Shown here in pieces: positions 1-9,300 of a stretch of DNA of 57,879 nt (positions are counted from its first letter, which is position 1; each line of letters starts with the position of its first letter). The DNA comes from Methanofollis sp. UBA420. Lineage in GTDB: Archaea; Halobacteriota; Methanomicrobia; Methanomicrobiales; Methanofollaceae. The stretch is from contig NZ_DAGX01000005.1 of assembly GCF_002498315.1 (NCBI RefSeq), positions 651,336-709,214 of the forward strand, read 5' to 3'. The notes beneath the pieces were generated by a model that searched no databases, was not told where the DNA came from, and saw only the letters and a list, made by a program, of their open reading frames with translations. The position numbers and the translations under genes are program-made.

Positions 1-2006
1 CCGTCGCCGAAGGCCCACGACCAAGAGGTCGGGAATCCCTCAGAGGTGTCGGTGAAATTCACCGTCAGGGGCGCGGGGCCCGAGAGAGGGGCGGCGGAGA
101 AGTTCGCGGCAGGCGGGCCCTGCGCCACCGCGGTGACAAGGCCGGTTTTCCGAGTTGAGTTTGCCGACTGCCCCGCCATGACCGTGAGGTTCACCGTATA
201 GACGCCCGGCACTTCATAGACATGGACAGGATTCGGGTTGGACGAAACGTTGCCGTCGCCGAAGTCCCAGGACCATGTATCGGGAGACCCCCCGGAGAGG
301 TCGGTGAACCTGACCGTCAGGGGCACCATACCCGCGGCCGGAGAGGCCGAGAAGTTTGCGATGAGCGGCGGACTGAGCACCGACCTGAGGACGACGGCAT
401 CGGCCTTGCCATAACCGTAGCCGGGGTCGTACGCGGGCAAACCCGGGCCCAGAGACGAGGAGACGAGGGCGTCCACAAACCCCGATGCATTCAGGGCGGG
501 GTCCTGGCCCATGAGCAGGGCTGCGATGCCGGCCACATGCGGGGCCGACGCACTCGTGCCATAGAAGGGGTTCGGGAAACCGCCCGCCCCCGTCACCTGC
601 ACCCCGTCGGTCGCCGCAAGGTCGGGCTTAGCCCTCTCCTCGGGCGCCGGGTAGACGATGGTCACCGGCCCCTGCGAGGAGTATTGCCTGAGTGTGTCCT
701 GGAAATCGATCGCACCGACCGTGACCACGCCGGGATAGGCCGGGTGACCGAAGATCGAGTCTGAAGGGGTGTTGTAGTCAGGGGAGACCGCCCCATAGAA
801 GGTGTAGACCTCAAGGAGAAGGGGCGAGCCGCGGACACGGGTGATGCCTGCGTAATAGGTCGAGACGAAGGGGTCGGGATTGGTGAAGGAGACCACTTCG
901 AGGGGGGTGCCGTTCCCCTTCTGGACGATGGTGCTCATGCCCACCAGAGACCCGGTGCGGTCCCAGACATAGAGGTTGTAGTCGTTCGCCGACGAGACCC
1001 AGGGGTCGGCCCACTGGAGCACGACAAAGGCCGGCGACGCCGCAGAGACCCTGAAGGGGAGGAGGACGCTCCCGCCGCCGAAGTCATGGGAATTGTATGT
1101 GTTCCCCGAGTCGCGGTACTCCTCCTGGTAGTGCGACAGGCCGAAGTTGCCGGCCGAGGAGACCAGAAGAACCTCCCCTTCAGCCGCGAGGCGCCTGACG
1201 CCGCCGAGAGGGGCGTCGGCACTCTCGTCAAAGTAAGGTTCGTCAAGATAGACGATGTCGTCGCAGATGATCGTGCACCCCGCGTCGGCAAGGGCCTGGA
1301 ATGCCCCATCGAAGGAGATCACGTCTCCCCCGCAGTCATGAAAATACAGGGAGGCACCGGGGGCGATGTCGTGGACGATCTCAAGCATCGCCGTCCCCTC
1401 GTCGCCGCCGAGGGTGTTCGAGAGGACTTCGACGTCGGGAGGGATATCCCCGGTCAGGACGGCATCGTCGAGGTGGTCCACGCCATCCGAGATGACGCCG
1501 ATCTTCACACCAGTTCCGTTGTATCCAGTGGTGTCCCTGAGGTCCTTCGCCCTGAGGATGGCATCGCCCTCCGTGTCCACCGAACCGGCAGCAAAGAACG
1601 GCGGCAGGACAGTCCGCACAGACCGTACCTCAGGAAGGGACGCAAGACCTTTCAGGTCCTCGACCCGCACCAGGGCCACTGCCAGATGGCGGGCCTCGTC
1701 CCGCGCCGTCACCTCCACAGCAAAGGGGTCGACGCACCCAGTCCCGGCAGGAGGGTACAGAGAGACATAGACTGTGACAGGCGGAGGGGCGGCATATCCC
1801 GAGGCGAGGGCGGCATTGTCGGAGATATTCTCCCCAGATACATTCATCTCCACCAGGTCGACGAGGTCTGAGGACAGTTTGGCCAGGTCGTCATCGGGTG
1901 GCGGCCTTTCAGGTATTTTTTCCCAGACGTCAGGTCCTACGCCGGCCGCACCCTGCGCAGTGGCGATGAGCAGGAGAAAGACCAGCATCCGCGTACGCAG
2001 CAGCAT
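1..2006 (-). CDS. Secreted subtilisin-like (S8) serine protease with PKD domains, 3' end cut by window edge
   Basis: Extracellular endopeptidase by family. From the ATG at 2006 there is a signal peptide (about residues 1-20), a proregion, then an S8 catalytic domain. The probable triad is Asp174 (VISDGVD), His212 (EIVHDIAPG) and Ser485 (GTSASAPHVAG). At least two PKD modules follow (WSWDFGDGNVSS, then WSWAFGDG at the very edge), so the C terminus and any anchor lie outside the window. An in-frame GTG two codons upstream (2012) is an alternative start. The only TATA-like element (2034-2041) would start transcription at about 2012, so the mRNA is probably leaderless, and no Shine-Dalgarno is seen. 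It is divergent from the DsrE-like gene. The family call is firm; the substrate is unknown. Confidence 0.9.
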   Translation of the reverse strand, partial: MLLRTRMLVFLLLIATAQGAAGVGPDVWEKIPERPPPDDDLAKLSSDLVDLVEMNVSGENISDNAALASGYAAPPPVTVYVSLYPPAGTGCVDPFAVEVTARDEARHLAVALVRVEDLKGLASLPEVRSVRTVLPPFFAAGSVDTEGDAILRAKDLRDTTGYNGTGVKIGVISDGVDHLDDAVLTGDIPPDVEVLSNTLGGDEGTAMLEIVHDIAPGASLYFHDCGGDVISFDGAFQALADAGCTIICDDIVYLDEPYFDESADAPLGGVRRLAAEGEVLLVSSAGNFGLSHYQEEYRDSGNTYNSHDFGGGSVLLPFRVSAASPAFVVLQWADPWVSSANDYNLYVWDRTGSLVGMSTIVQKGNGTPLEVVSFTNPDPFVSTYYAGITRVRGSPLLLEVYTFYGAVSPDYNTPSDSIFGHPAYPGVVTVGAIDFQDTLRQYSSQGPVTIVYPAPEERAKPDLAATDGVQVTGAGGFPNPFYGTSASAPHVAGIAALLMGQDPALNASGFVDALVSSSLGPGLPAYDPGYGYGKADAVVLRSVLSPPLIANFSASPAAGMVPLTVRFTDLSGGSPDTWSWDFGDGNVSSNPNPVHVYEVPGVYTVNLTVMAGQSANSTRKTGLVTAVAQGPPAANFSAAPLSGPAPLTVNFTDTSEGFPTSWSWAFGD

Positions 2007-2109
2007 CGTCACGTGCCGCGGAATAGACCCTGGCAGATATAAGAGGATCGCACCTGCACAAGGTTGATAGGGAGAGGACGCCAGATCCCGCATCGCGGAG
2101 GAGGAGACG

Positions 2110-2451
2110 ATGACGATCAGGTACAGGGCGCTCTTCCACCTCACCGAGACCGGGAAGACAGGTGCGGTCCTGCAAACAGCCCGGAACCTTCTTGCCGATA
2201 TGGGCGATGGAGTGGAGGTTGAGGTGGTCGCACACGGCGACGGCGTGAAGGCCTTTCTCCTGACAGGCCAGTACGTGGACGATGTCAGGAACATGAGCAA
2301 ACAGGGGGTGCGTTTTGTGGTCTGCGCCAACAGCATCAGGGCGATGACCTTCGCGAGGGACGACTTCCCGCGGTCTGTCGAGGTCGTGCCCTCGGGCATC
2401 AGCGAGATCGTGAGGAGGCAGGCCGAAAGGTACGCGTATATCAGACTGTGA
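2110..2451 (+). CDS. DsrE/DsrF-like small sulfur-relay-fold protein
   Basis: A 113-residue protein with the alpha/beta pattern of the DsrE family: N-terminal strand, a helix with TGAVLQTARNLL, then VEVEVVAHGDGVKAFLL and GVRFVVCANSI. A single cysteine (Cys72) sits where DsrE-like proteins carry a possible persulfide-bearing residue. The start is well set by the strong GGAGGAGGAGA ribosome site just upstream. It is monocistronic, divergent from the protease and convergent with S8e. The cytoplasmic role is unknown; sulfur transfer is only a family-based possibility. Confidence 0.8.
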   Translation: MTIRYRALFHLTETGKTGAVLQTARNLLADMGDGVEVEVVAHGDGVKAFLLTGQYVDDVRNMSKQGVRFVVCANSIRAMTFARDDFPRSVEVVPSGISEIVRRQAERYAYIRL

Positions 2452-2527
2452 CAGCGGGCCGCCCGGTCCGGGACAGCCGCAACACCCGAAGATCTCCTGC
2501 ACGGGGATCTCCGGACAAAAAATGGGT

Positions 2528-2905
2528 TTATTGGATCAACACGGCGTTGACGACGCCGTCCTGGCCGGGGCGGCTCACAATCCGTGCGCGCCCGAGTTCG
2601 GTCGTGATGATCGCACCCTTCGTGAGGAGGTTCCGGCGGACATAGTTGATGTTTGCCGGGTTTGCTTCCACGTTCAGGATGCCAGATTTCTTGGTCTCGC
2701 CGGTCGCAGGGTTGGAGACAGAGGCAACGTTCAGGCGGAGTGCCCGAACCTTCATGTTGCCGCCGCGTACCCTGACAATCCGGCTCCGATTCTCCCCGAT
2801 ATGAGTTTCTGCGGGGGCCCGGCCGTGCTCATATCGCCTCTTACCGCAAGCCGGGTGGTTCCTGCCGCCGGTGAGGCGCCGTACGGATCTACCTTGCCAC
2901 TGTAT
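2528..2905 (-). CDS. rps8e: 30S ribosomal protein S8e, apparent AUA start codon
   Basis: Archaeal/eukaryotic-type small-subunit ribosomal protein. The C-terminal half is typical (NPANINYVRRNLLTKGAI, GRARIVSRPGQDGVVNAV). The first ATG in frame (2755) would give only 75 residues. Reading back in the same open frame restores the family N terminus (QWQGRSVRRLTGGR) and the usual length of 125 residues. The codon at the expected initiator position, 2905-2903, is ATA, preceded by GAGGTGA at about 5 nt. No ATG, GTG or TTG fits there. Either AUA is used as the start or the base is a sequencing error. A TATA box (about 2957-2968) predicts a leader of about 30 nt. Confidence 0.9.
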   Translation of the reverse strand: MQWQGRSVRRLTGGRNHPACGKRRYEHGRAPAETHIGENRSRIVRVRGGNMKVRALRLNVASVSNPATGETKKSGILNVEANPANINYVRRNLLTKGAIITTELGRARIVSRPGQDGVVNAVLIQ

Positions 2906-2990
2906 AGTATCACCTCAGGATTACAATCTGTGAGACAGGAATCCCATAGAGAGTTCTATATATATTCTGGCTCTCGGTATTTAACTCTGA

Positions 2991-3638
2991 TCACTCCAGG
3001 ATCGCGTCGAGCACGGCGGAGACACCCTCGCCGGTCTTCATATTTGTCCTGAAGATCTTCATCTCCGGGTTGTAGCGCCGCATATCGGCCTCCATCCGCT
3101 CAATGTTGCAGCCGACGAGAGGGGCAAGGTCGACCTTGTTGATCACACCGATCGAGCAGCCGCGGAACATCATCGGGTGCTTGTTCACGACATCGTCACC
3201 CTCGGTCGAGGAGACGACGACGACCCGCTTCTCGGCCCCGAGGGCGAAATCCGTCGGGCAGACCATGTTGCCCACGTTCTCGATAAACAGGACATCGATA
3301 TCGTCGAGGGGGAGGTGGTCGAGGGCGTGTTCGACGAGGTGCGCATCGAGGTGGCACTCGGTACCGGTGTTGGCATTGACGGCCGGGATGCCGAGGCCCA
3401 CGATCCTCTTGAAGTCATCGTCACCATAGACGTCCCCGGCAACGGCGCCGGTCGCAAGGCCGCGCCCGGCAAGGAGGGGCACCATCCGCTCGATCAAGGA
3501 GGTCTTTCCCGACCCGATGGCGCCGAGGAGGTCAAATGCCCTGACTCCGTGCTCTTTCAGGTGTGCAGCGTTCGCAGCGGCAAGATTATCGTTTGCGGCA
3601 TATACATCCTTCTCGATAAGGACGTCGATGTGGTGCAT
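2991..3638 (-). CDS. hypB: Hydrogenase nickel incorporation GTPase HypB
   Basis: SIMIBI-class GTPase that helps load nickel into [NiFe] hydrogenases. The 215-residue protein has a P-loop GAIGSGKT (39-46), the metal-binding pair Cys95-His96 (TGTECHLDAH) and Cys127 (NVGNMVCPTDF), and the base-recognition motif NKVD. The Cys95/His96/Cys127 set is the interface metal site known from Methanocaldococcus HypB. The N-terminal CXXCGC site of bacterial HypB is absent, as usual in archaea. hypA is not adjacent. ATG at 3638 lies about 27 bp from the centre of a palindromic TATA box shared with srp19, so the transcript is probably leaderless. Confidence 0.95.
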   Translation of the reverse strand: MHHIDVLIEKDVYAANDNLAAANAAHLKEHGVRAFDLLGAIGSGKTSLIERMVPLLAGRGLATGAVAGDVYGDDDFKRIVGLGIPAVNANTGTECHLDAHLVEHALDHLPLDDIDVLFIENVGNMVCPTDFALGAEKRVVVVSSTEGDDVVNKHPMMFRGCSIGVINKVDLAPLVGCNIERMEADMRRYNPEMKIFRTNMKTGEGVSAVLDAILE

Positions 3639-3660
3639 ACAGTGAGTATTGAACGTGACC

Positions 3661-3670
3661 CCTATATAGG
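3661..3670. promoter_or_regulatory. Palindromic TATA box shared by hypB and srp19
   Basis: CCTATATAGG is a perfect 10-bp palindrome in the 53-bp gap between two divergent genes. Its centre is about 27 bp from the hypB ATG and about 26 bp from the srp19 ATG. That is the normal TATA-to-transcription-start distance in archaea, so one box could drive two leaderless transcripts in opposite directions. No second TATA-like element is seen in the gap and neither gene has a ribosome site. Confidence 0.6.
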
Positions 3671-3691
3671 TTCACCATCTACCATTCTATA

Positions 3692-3964
3692 ATGGAAAGT
3701 GTCTGTATCCTTTATCCGTGCTATTTTTCTGCCGGTCTGAAGCGGTCCGAGGGGAGGCGTGTCCCTCTCGGTCGCGCCGTCAAAAATCCGACAGTCGACG
3801 ATCTCGGGGCGGCCCTGAAGAGATGCGGCTATACGTACCGGGCCGAGGAAAAACACCACCCGGCCCACTGGTTCAAGCGCGAAGGGCGGGTGGTCGTCGA
3901 GTGCACGGAGTCGAAGGGGGCCCTCATCAAGAAGGTGGCAGGGACGATCGAGGTGAGGCAGTGA
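3692..3964 (+). CDS. srp19: Signal recognition particle protein SRP19
   Basis: Binds 7S RNA and promotes assembly of SRP54 on it for co-translational targeting of membrane and secreted proteins. The 90-residue protein shows the family pattern: initial CILYPCYF strand, the basic RSEGRRVP segment that contacts RNA, AVKNPTVDDLGAAL, then HHPAHWFKREGRVVVE and a C-terminal KGALIKKVA helix. The ATG at 3692 follows the shared TATA box at leaderless spacing. Its TGA overlaps the GTG of the PHP gene by four bases, so the two are translationally coupled. Confidence 0.9.
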   Translation: MESVCILYPCYFSAGLKRSEGRRVPLGRAVKNPTVDDLGAALKRCGYTYRAEEKHHPAHWFKREGRVVVECTESKGALIKKVAGTIEVRQ

Positions 3965-4620
3965 GCGGCGGCCTCTACGATCTGCACACCCACACCACGA
4001 TGACGGACGGCGACCTTCTCCCCATCGAACTTGTCCGCCGCCTTGCTGTCCTCGGGTACGAGGTCGTCGCCATCGCCGACCATGTCGACTGCTCGAATAT
4101 CGATCAGGTGATCACGACGACGTCGTGCCTCAAGAAGAGTGCAAGACACTTCGGCGTCCACCTTCTCTGCGGCGTCGAGATCACCCATGTGCCGCCCGAG
4201 GAGATCCCCGAACTCGCGGCGTACGCCAAAGAGAAGGGCGCCGAGGTCGTCGTCGTCCACGGGGAGTCGCCGGTCGAACCGGTCGCTCCGGGCACAAACC
4301 ATGCAGCCTGTTCTTCGAGGGACGTCGATATCCTCGGCCACCCGGGCTTCATCACACCAGAGGACGCACATCTTGCAGCGAAAAACGGTGTCGCCCTTGA
4401 GATCACCTCAAGGAACGGGCACAACAGGACAAATGGATATGTGGCGGTGACTGCACGGGAGGCGGGTTGCATGGTGGTGGTGGACTCAGACGCCCATGCG
4501 CCTTCAGACCTTCTCACCAGGGAGGCGAAGATGGCGGTTGCACGCGGTGCAGGGCTAACAGAGGACGAGTGCGCGAGATCGCTGTCTATAAATATTGTTT
4601 CGGATTTACTCGGGATTTAA
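3961..4620 (+). CDS. PHP-domain metal-dependent hydrolase (histidinol-phosphatase type)
   Basis: Polymerase/histidinol phosphatase superfamily protein of 219 residues. Metal-ligand motifs appear in order: DLHTHTTMTDG near the N terminus, AIADHVD, CGVEITHV, VVVHGES, DILGHPG and VVDSDAHAPSDL. The frame is open far upstream, but the GTG at 3961 is preferred: it overlaps the srp19 stop in a GTGA and homology begins there. It may act on phosphoesters; the true substrate is unknown. A TATA-rich, AU-rich stretch (4621-4714) separates it from gar1. Confidence 0.88.
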   Translation: MSGGLYDLHTHTTMTDGDLLPIELVRRLAVLGYEVVAIADHVDCSNIDQVITTTSCLKKSARHFGVHLLCGVEITHVPPEEIPELAAYAKEKGAEVVVVHGESPVEPVAPGTNHAACSSRDVDILGHPGFITPEDAHLAAKNGVALEITSRNGHNRTNGYVAVTAREAGCMVVVDSDAHAPSDLLTREAKMAVARGAGLTEDECARSLSINIVSDLLGI

Positions 4621-4714
4621 TCCATATTTATATTTTGTCGATATGTTTAAATAGCCATGCCACCCAATTTATATACGATACTCCCTTTTGCAGGAGTTTT
4701 GATGAGGAGTTCTC

Positions 4715-4969
4715 TTGAAACTTGTGGGGCTGATAGTTAAGATTTGCGGTTCTCGCACGATGATCGTCAGGTGCGACGCCGCCCAGCTGCCCCGCCTCTA
4801 TGGGGATGTCTTCGACAGACGTACGAGACCGGCCGGGAAAGTTGTTGACATCTTCGGGAATGTGGCCTCGCCGTATGCTGCGGTCGTCTGCAAGGGGGCC
4901 TGTAGCGGACGCGTGGGAGAGAAACTGTATACCAAGGGTGATGGAAAATGGCAGAAATCGAGAAATTAA
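4715..4969 (+). CDS. gar1: H/ACA RNA-protein component Gar1
   Basis: Small beta-barrel protein of the H/ACA ribonucleoprotein that guides pseudouridylation of rRNA. The 84 residues follow the Gar1 pattern: a first strand KLVGLIVKICGSRTMIV, YGDVFDRRTRPAGKVVDIFG, then PYAAVVCKG and GEKLYT. The start is a TTG, fixed by the GAGGAG ribosome site about 6 nt before it; an ATG at 4702 is out of frame. A TATA box (about 4667-4677) gives a short leader. It overlaps tfb by 22 bases. The gar1-tfb pairing is common in euryarchaea. Confidence 0.88.
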   Translation: MKLVGLIVKICGSRTMIVRCDAAQLPRLYGDVFDRRTRPAGKVVDIFGNVASPYAAVVCKGACSGRVGEKLYTKGDGKWQKSRN

Positions 4970-5958
4970 AGGCGCTTCAGAGCGAGCGTGAGGCTCTGAA
5001 GAAACGTGTACGGACGACAGTGCGGGAGACGGAGAAGAAACGCGAGGAAACGACCGAGAATGTCTGTCCCGAGTGTGGCAGCCGGCAGCTCGTCCACGAC
5101 TATGAGCGTGCCGAACTCGTCTGCAAGAACTGCGGCCTCGTCCTCGACGAGGAGTTCATCGACCGCGGCCCGGAGTGGCGTGCCTTCGACCATGACCAGC
5201 GGGTGAAGCGTTCCCGTGTCGGTGCGCCGATGACCTTTACCATCCACGACAAGGGTCTCTCGACGATGATCGACTGGAGGAACCGCGACTCCTACGGCCG
5301 TGCCATCTCCTCGAAGAACAGGGCGCAACTGTACCGTCTTCGCAAGTGGCAGCGGAGGATCCGTGTCTCGAACGCCACCGAGCGGAACCTCGCCTTCGCG
5401 CTCTCCGAACTGGACCGTATGGCCTCGGCCCTCGGTCTGCCGCGGAACGTGCGGGAGACTGCTGCGGTCATCTACCGCGACGCCGTGGACAAGAACCTGA
5501 TCAGGGGCAGGTCCATTGAGGGCGTGGCCGCGGCCGCACTGTATGCGGCATGCCGCCAGTGCTCGGTGCCGCGTACGCTCGACGAGATCGCCGAGGTGTC
5601 CCGGGTCTCAAGGAAGGAGATCGGGCGCACCTACCGGTTCATCTCCCGCGAACTCGGTCTCAAGCTCCTGCCGACCTCGCCGATCGACTACGTGCCCCGC
5701 TTCTGCTCCGGCCTCACCCTCAAGGGCGAGGTGCAGAGCCGCGCCGTGGAGATCCTGCGGCAGGCGGGCGAGCGTGAACTGACGAGCGGCAGGGGGCCGA
5801 CCGGCGTCGCGGCCGCCGCCATCTACATCTCCTCGATCCTCTCGGGGGAGAGGCGGACCCAGCGCGAGGTCGCCGAGGTGGCGGGCGTCACCGAGGTGAC
5901 GATCCGGAACCGGTACAAGGAACTCGCTGAGAAACTCGATATCGAGATCATTCTCTGA
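4948..5958 (+). CDS. tfb: Transcription initiation factor TFB (TFIIB)
   Basis: Recruits RNA polymerase to the TBP-TATA complex and reads the BRE. The 336-residue protein has a coiled basic N terminus, a zinc ribbon with Cys40/Cys43 and Cys59/Cys62 (CPECGS, CKNCGL), the B-finger/reader segment (RGPEWRAFDHDQ), then two cyclin-like repeats (about 130-230 and 235-330). Full length. The start at 4948 lies inside gar1 and is preceded by GGGTGAT. A T-run at 5964-5970 closes the operon. Confidence 0.96.
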   Translation: MAEIEKLKALQSEREALKKRVRTTVRETEKKREETTENVCPECGSRQLVHDYERAELVCKNCGLVLDEEFIDRGPEWRAFDHDQRVKRSRVGAPMTFTIHDKGLSTMIDWRNRDSYGRAISSKNRAQLYRLRKWQRRIRVSNATERNLAFALSELDRMASALGLPRNVRETAAVIYRDAVDKNLIRGRSIEGVAAAALYAACRQCSVPRTLDEIAEVSRVSRKEIGRTYRFISRELGLKLLPTSPIDYVPRFCSGLTLKGEVQSRAVEILRQAGERELTSGRGPTGVAAAAIYISSILSGERRTQREVAEVAGVTEVTIRNRYKELAEKLDIEIIL

Positions 5959-5963
5959 TCTCC

Positions 5964-5970
5964 TTTTTTT
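5964..5970 (+). terminator. T-run terminator after tfb
   Basis: Seven consecutive T residues start six bases after the tfb stop codon, followed by a GC-rich stretch. This fits an archaeal oligo-T terminator. No strong hairpin is needed or seen. Confidence 0.5.
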
Positions 5971-6096
5971 CGGGGCGCGTGCGTGCCCCACTCTGCCGGA
6001 TGGTCACGGGCACCGGCCCCGGGCGCCGGAATGGGAACAGATATAAGGGAACAGAGGCAAAAGTACTGGGCAGGATCAGGCACTGATCAGGCATAA

Positions 6097-6168
6097 GGGC
6101 TCGTAGATCAGGGGAAGATCGCATCGTTCGCAACGATGAGGCCGCGGGTTCAAATCCCGCCGGGTCCA
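6097..6168 (+). tRNA. tRNA-Ala (anticodon CGC)
   Basis: Full 72-nt cloverleaf. Acceptor GGGCTCG pairs with CGGGTCC and contains the G3-U70 wobble that identifies alanine tRNAs. The D arm is GATC/GATC with loop AGGGGAA. The anticodon stem is CATCG/CGATG with loop TTCGCAA, so the anticodon CGC is at 6129-6131. The T arm is GCGGG/CCCGC with loop TTCAAAT. The discriminator is A6168, no CCA is encoded and there is no intron. A TATA-like element (about 6037-6045) lies upstream. Confidence 0.96.
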
Positions 6169-6301
6169 TCCATTTTGAAGAATAGTTTTAGAGGGGAGCG
6201 TGAGCGGTTCTTCGGGGCATACTCTCTCCATCTCCGGGGGGTCAGGGAAACCGTCCTCCCCTCTCTGCAATCACACTCGCAGGGGTCAATCTGTCGAAGT
6301 A

Positions 6302-6315
6302 TTTTTTGTAAAAAA
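6302..6315 (-). terminator. T-rich terminator after the papain-like gene
   Basis: On the minus strand the gene ending at 6324 is followed within ten bases by six T residues, then three other bases and a second short AT tract. This fits an archaeal terminator. The rest of 6169-6323 shows no gene. Confidence 0.4.
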
Positions 6316-6323
6316 GAGAGGCC

Positions 6324-9300
6324 TCATCTCCTCCGGGCAAGGAGGAGAGCAGCAAGACCAGCCGCGCCAAGAGGTATGACAGGGAAGATTGGACTCTGCT
6401 GCGGGGTGGGGGTCGCTGCTGGCGCGGGTGTTGCGGTGTGCACGGCAGTTACATTCGCCGTCGGAGTAGTTGTCGGAGTGTGCACCGCAGTCGCGTTCGT
6501 CGCAGCCGATGCAGTGACCTCTGCAGGCACAGGCGGGGTCACCGTCGGAACCGGATCAGGGCCGGTCGCAATGGCGAAGTACGAGAAGCCCGGTGAGACA
6601 GCAAGGAAATAGATGCGATCGGCAGTCTCCCTGACGACCTCAGTCTGGAGAGACGTCCAGGTCTCGTTGTGGTGCCGCCAGAGGGCGACACCTGCAGGCG
6701 AGAGATCGTGCTCTTTCAGCCAGGATGCCGGCACAGAGAAGGTGAAGACCGCCTCCGCGAGGGCGTCGTCGGTCGTGTACGTCAGGTCGGCCAGAATGTA
6801 CTGGTAGACAGAACCAGCGAGGCCCTCCGGGCCGTCTGCCGCAGGCTCGAGGGTGATCATGACCCCGTCAATCCGCTCCGCGGCGGTGAGGGTGATGCTG
6901 GAGACCGCCGTGCGGTCGAAGGAGAGGGTCGCGGACTCACCGGGGTCCAGACCTCCCGCAGCGTCAACAGAATAGTCAGGGTCGCCGCCCCCATCCCCTC
7001 CGGTAGCGGGCGGAGGAGGCACGGAGAGCACGTACCTGTCTGCCGGTGCGACCAGCGGGCAGGTGTCGTTGAGGCCCGTGATGGAGTATGGCGTCTCGCC
7101 GATGCCGTCGCCGTCGGTGTCGTTGCCAGCATAGTCGTCCCAGAAGTTCCCGAGGACATGCGTGAAATAAGTGTTATTATACCGGTACGAGATCGGCAGG
7201 GTAGAATTCAGGGAGACCGAGTTCACGGCGGGGAGGTGGCCGCGGGTGTTGTTTGCAAAGGTGTTGTGCCAGAGAACCGTATCGCCCGGACTCGCGGCAA
7301 AAAGGTACGCGCCAATGCCGTTATCGGCGATGAGCGAACCGGTGACGGTAGACGCCGTGCAGCCGAAACAGGAAAGCCCCGAAAACTCGTTGCCCACGAA
7401 GGCGGAGGCATCGATCAAGAAGTCGTCCAGGTCCTTGCAGATCGCCCCGGCATAATTGCCGGTGGCCGTGACATTTCTGACTGTGATGCCGGTGGAGTTG
7501 AAGACGGTGAGGCCGACATAGGTACCCGAGAGGGTGAGATCCTCCGCGGTGATGTTCCGGCACCCGAAGAGGTACACCATACCTGCGTCGTCGGGCACGA
7601 CCGCGTCCTCCCGTCCGGTCCAGACATAGACAGGTCTGCCGTCGACAGTGTTCGTCTCGTCAACCACGACGGTACTCTCATATCCCGGGAAGGGGACGAG
7701 GCGGAGGTTCCATCCGTTTTCGGTCATCGCTGTCTCGAACACTTCGCCGTTCTTCACACCGTCGAGGGCAAGGCCTGTCCCGGCATTCCCGGCAATGACA
7801 CAATCCGCCACCATAAAGGAGTCCTGGGAGGCGAGAGATATCCCGTCCCCTCCATTTACCGTGACATTCACGCCGACGAACCAGACGTCGGTTGACCGGG
7901 AAACATTGACGCCGCTTTCACCGTTCTCCGAGAGATCGGAGAGGGCCACGCCGACCCGCACGGAATCATTGACGCGGAGACCCGCGTGCCCTGCGCCGCG
8001 GACGTCAGTCAGGACAATGGAGGCCCGCGACGCACCTTCGAGAGCGATGCCGTCGCCGCTGCAATCGGTGACATTCACGTCCATGAGCGTGATGTCCTCA
8101 CCGGTGGCAAGGACGCCGTCGTCACCATTGGTGAGAGTGAAGCCCCTGACGGTGATGGTCGACCCGGTCAGGGTGAGCGCGGTCCCGCCGTTGCCGTCGA
8201 TGACGGCGTCGTGCGACCCGGCGAGGGTGAGGGGGTGATCGACGACGACGTTCTCGACATAGACCCCATCTCCGACGAGGACCATCCCACCGGACAGTAC
8301 GGTGTCGACGGCCTCCTGGATGGTGGCATGGTCCTCGGGCACTCTGAGGGGGTCGCGCGTGAAGGCCTTGATGCAGAGGTTGGTATCCGGGACATACGTG
8401 GTCAGGTCTTTCCAGTGCACCCCGTCGGCGCTCACATAACTCTGGCCAGGTGCGGCGGTGGCGTTGCTCGAATAATGCTCGAAAGGCATCTCGACAACGA
8501 GAGGGCGGGTGTCGGTCGGGGCGGTGAGTTTGAGGGTCACCGAGAATATATCGCCCGGGCCGAGGGGCACGGGGGTGGCGAGGGGAAGGGTGTGGTAGCC
8601 GGGGAGCGCCATCGTCCCGTCCGCGGCGTAGGCACGGCGGACGAAACCATCTTGCATGAGATCGACCACGACCTCGTACGCCGTGCCGGGTTCGCGGGTG
8701 TAGAAACTCACAGCATGGAGTTCTTCGTAGTGTTCCGCTGCGAAGACGTTCGCACCGTACGCCGTCGTCGAGGCGCCGGTACCGATGCTCTCTGTCCAGC
8801 CAAGGGGGTCGTACTGGTAGATGTGGTCGTAGGTCTCGACCGGTTCGCCGGTGAAGAGCACGGCCGCCCGATCATCACCAATATACGTATTGCTCCGGTT
8901 CACGAAGCGCCCGAAGTACCGATCATAGTAGGAGATGTAGAAGTAACCATGGTCCCCGAGCGAGGTGCCCCACGAGTTTTTGGCGATGAAGGCGCCGTCG
9001 CCGGGCGGTGTTTCGACGAAGTTCGCCGCCGGGTAGGTGTCGTCCCAGCCGACAAGGAGGACGGCGTGGCCGCCATCGAGTTTTGCGGTGCTATTCTCGG
9101 GCAGGTAATAGGTGGTCGCGTTCGGCCCGAAGCAGGAGAGGTTCACCCGGAAAGAAGTATAGAGGCCGCCCTCCTCCTTGATCGTCGTCTTGATCAGGTC
9201 GTTGTCGAGGGGGCCGTCACGCGGCGGGAGGAAGGTGACGTTCTGCACCTGCATCACCGGCGCAAGACCGGCGGGTGAGTCGTTCAACGGCATGGGTAGT

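Noticed and set aside
222..1871. Plus-strand ORFs opposite the subtilase
   Set aside because: Arg/Gly/Val-rich shadow frames of a high-GC minus-strand gene with clear S8 motifs; no ribosome sites.
2110..2502. Minus-strand 190-codon ORF (1930-2502) over the DsrE-like gene
   Set aside because: His/Arg-rich shadow composition; the plus-strand gene has a strong ribosome site and a family match.
3718..3960. Long N-terminal extension of the PHP protein
   Set aside because: The frame is open but overlaps srp19; homology starts at the GTG overlapping the srp19 stop.
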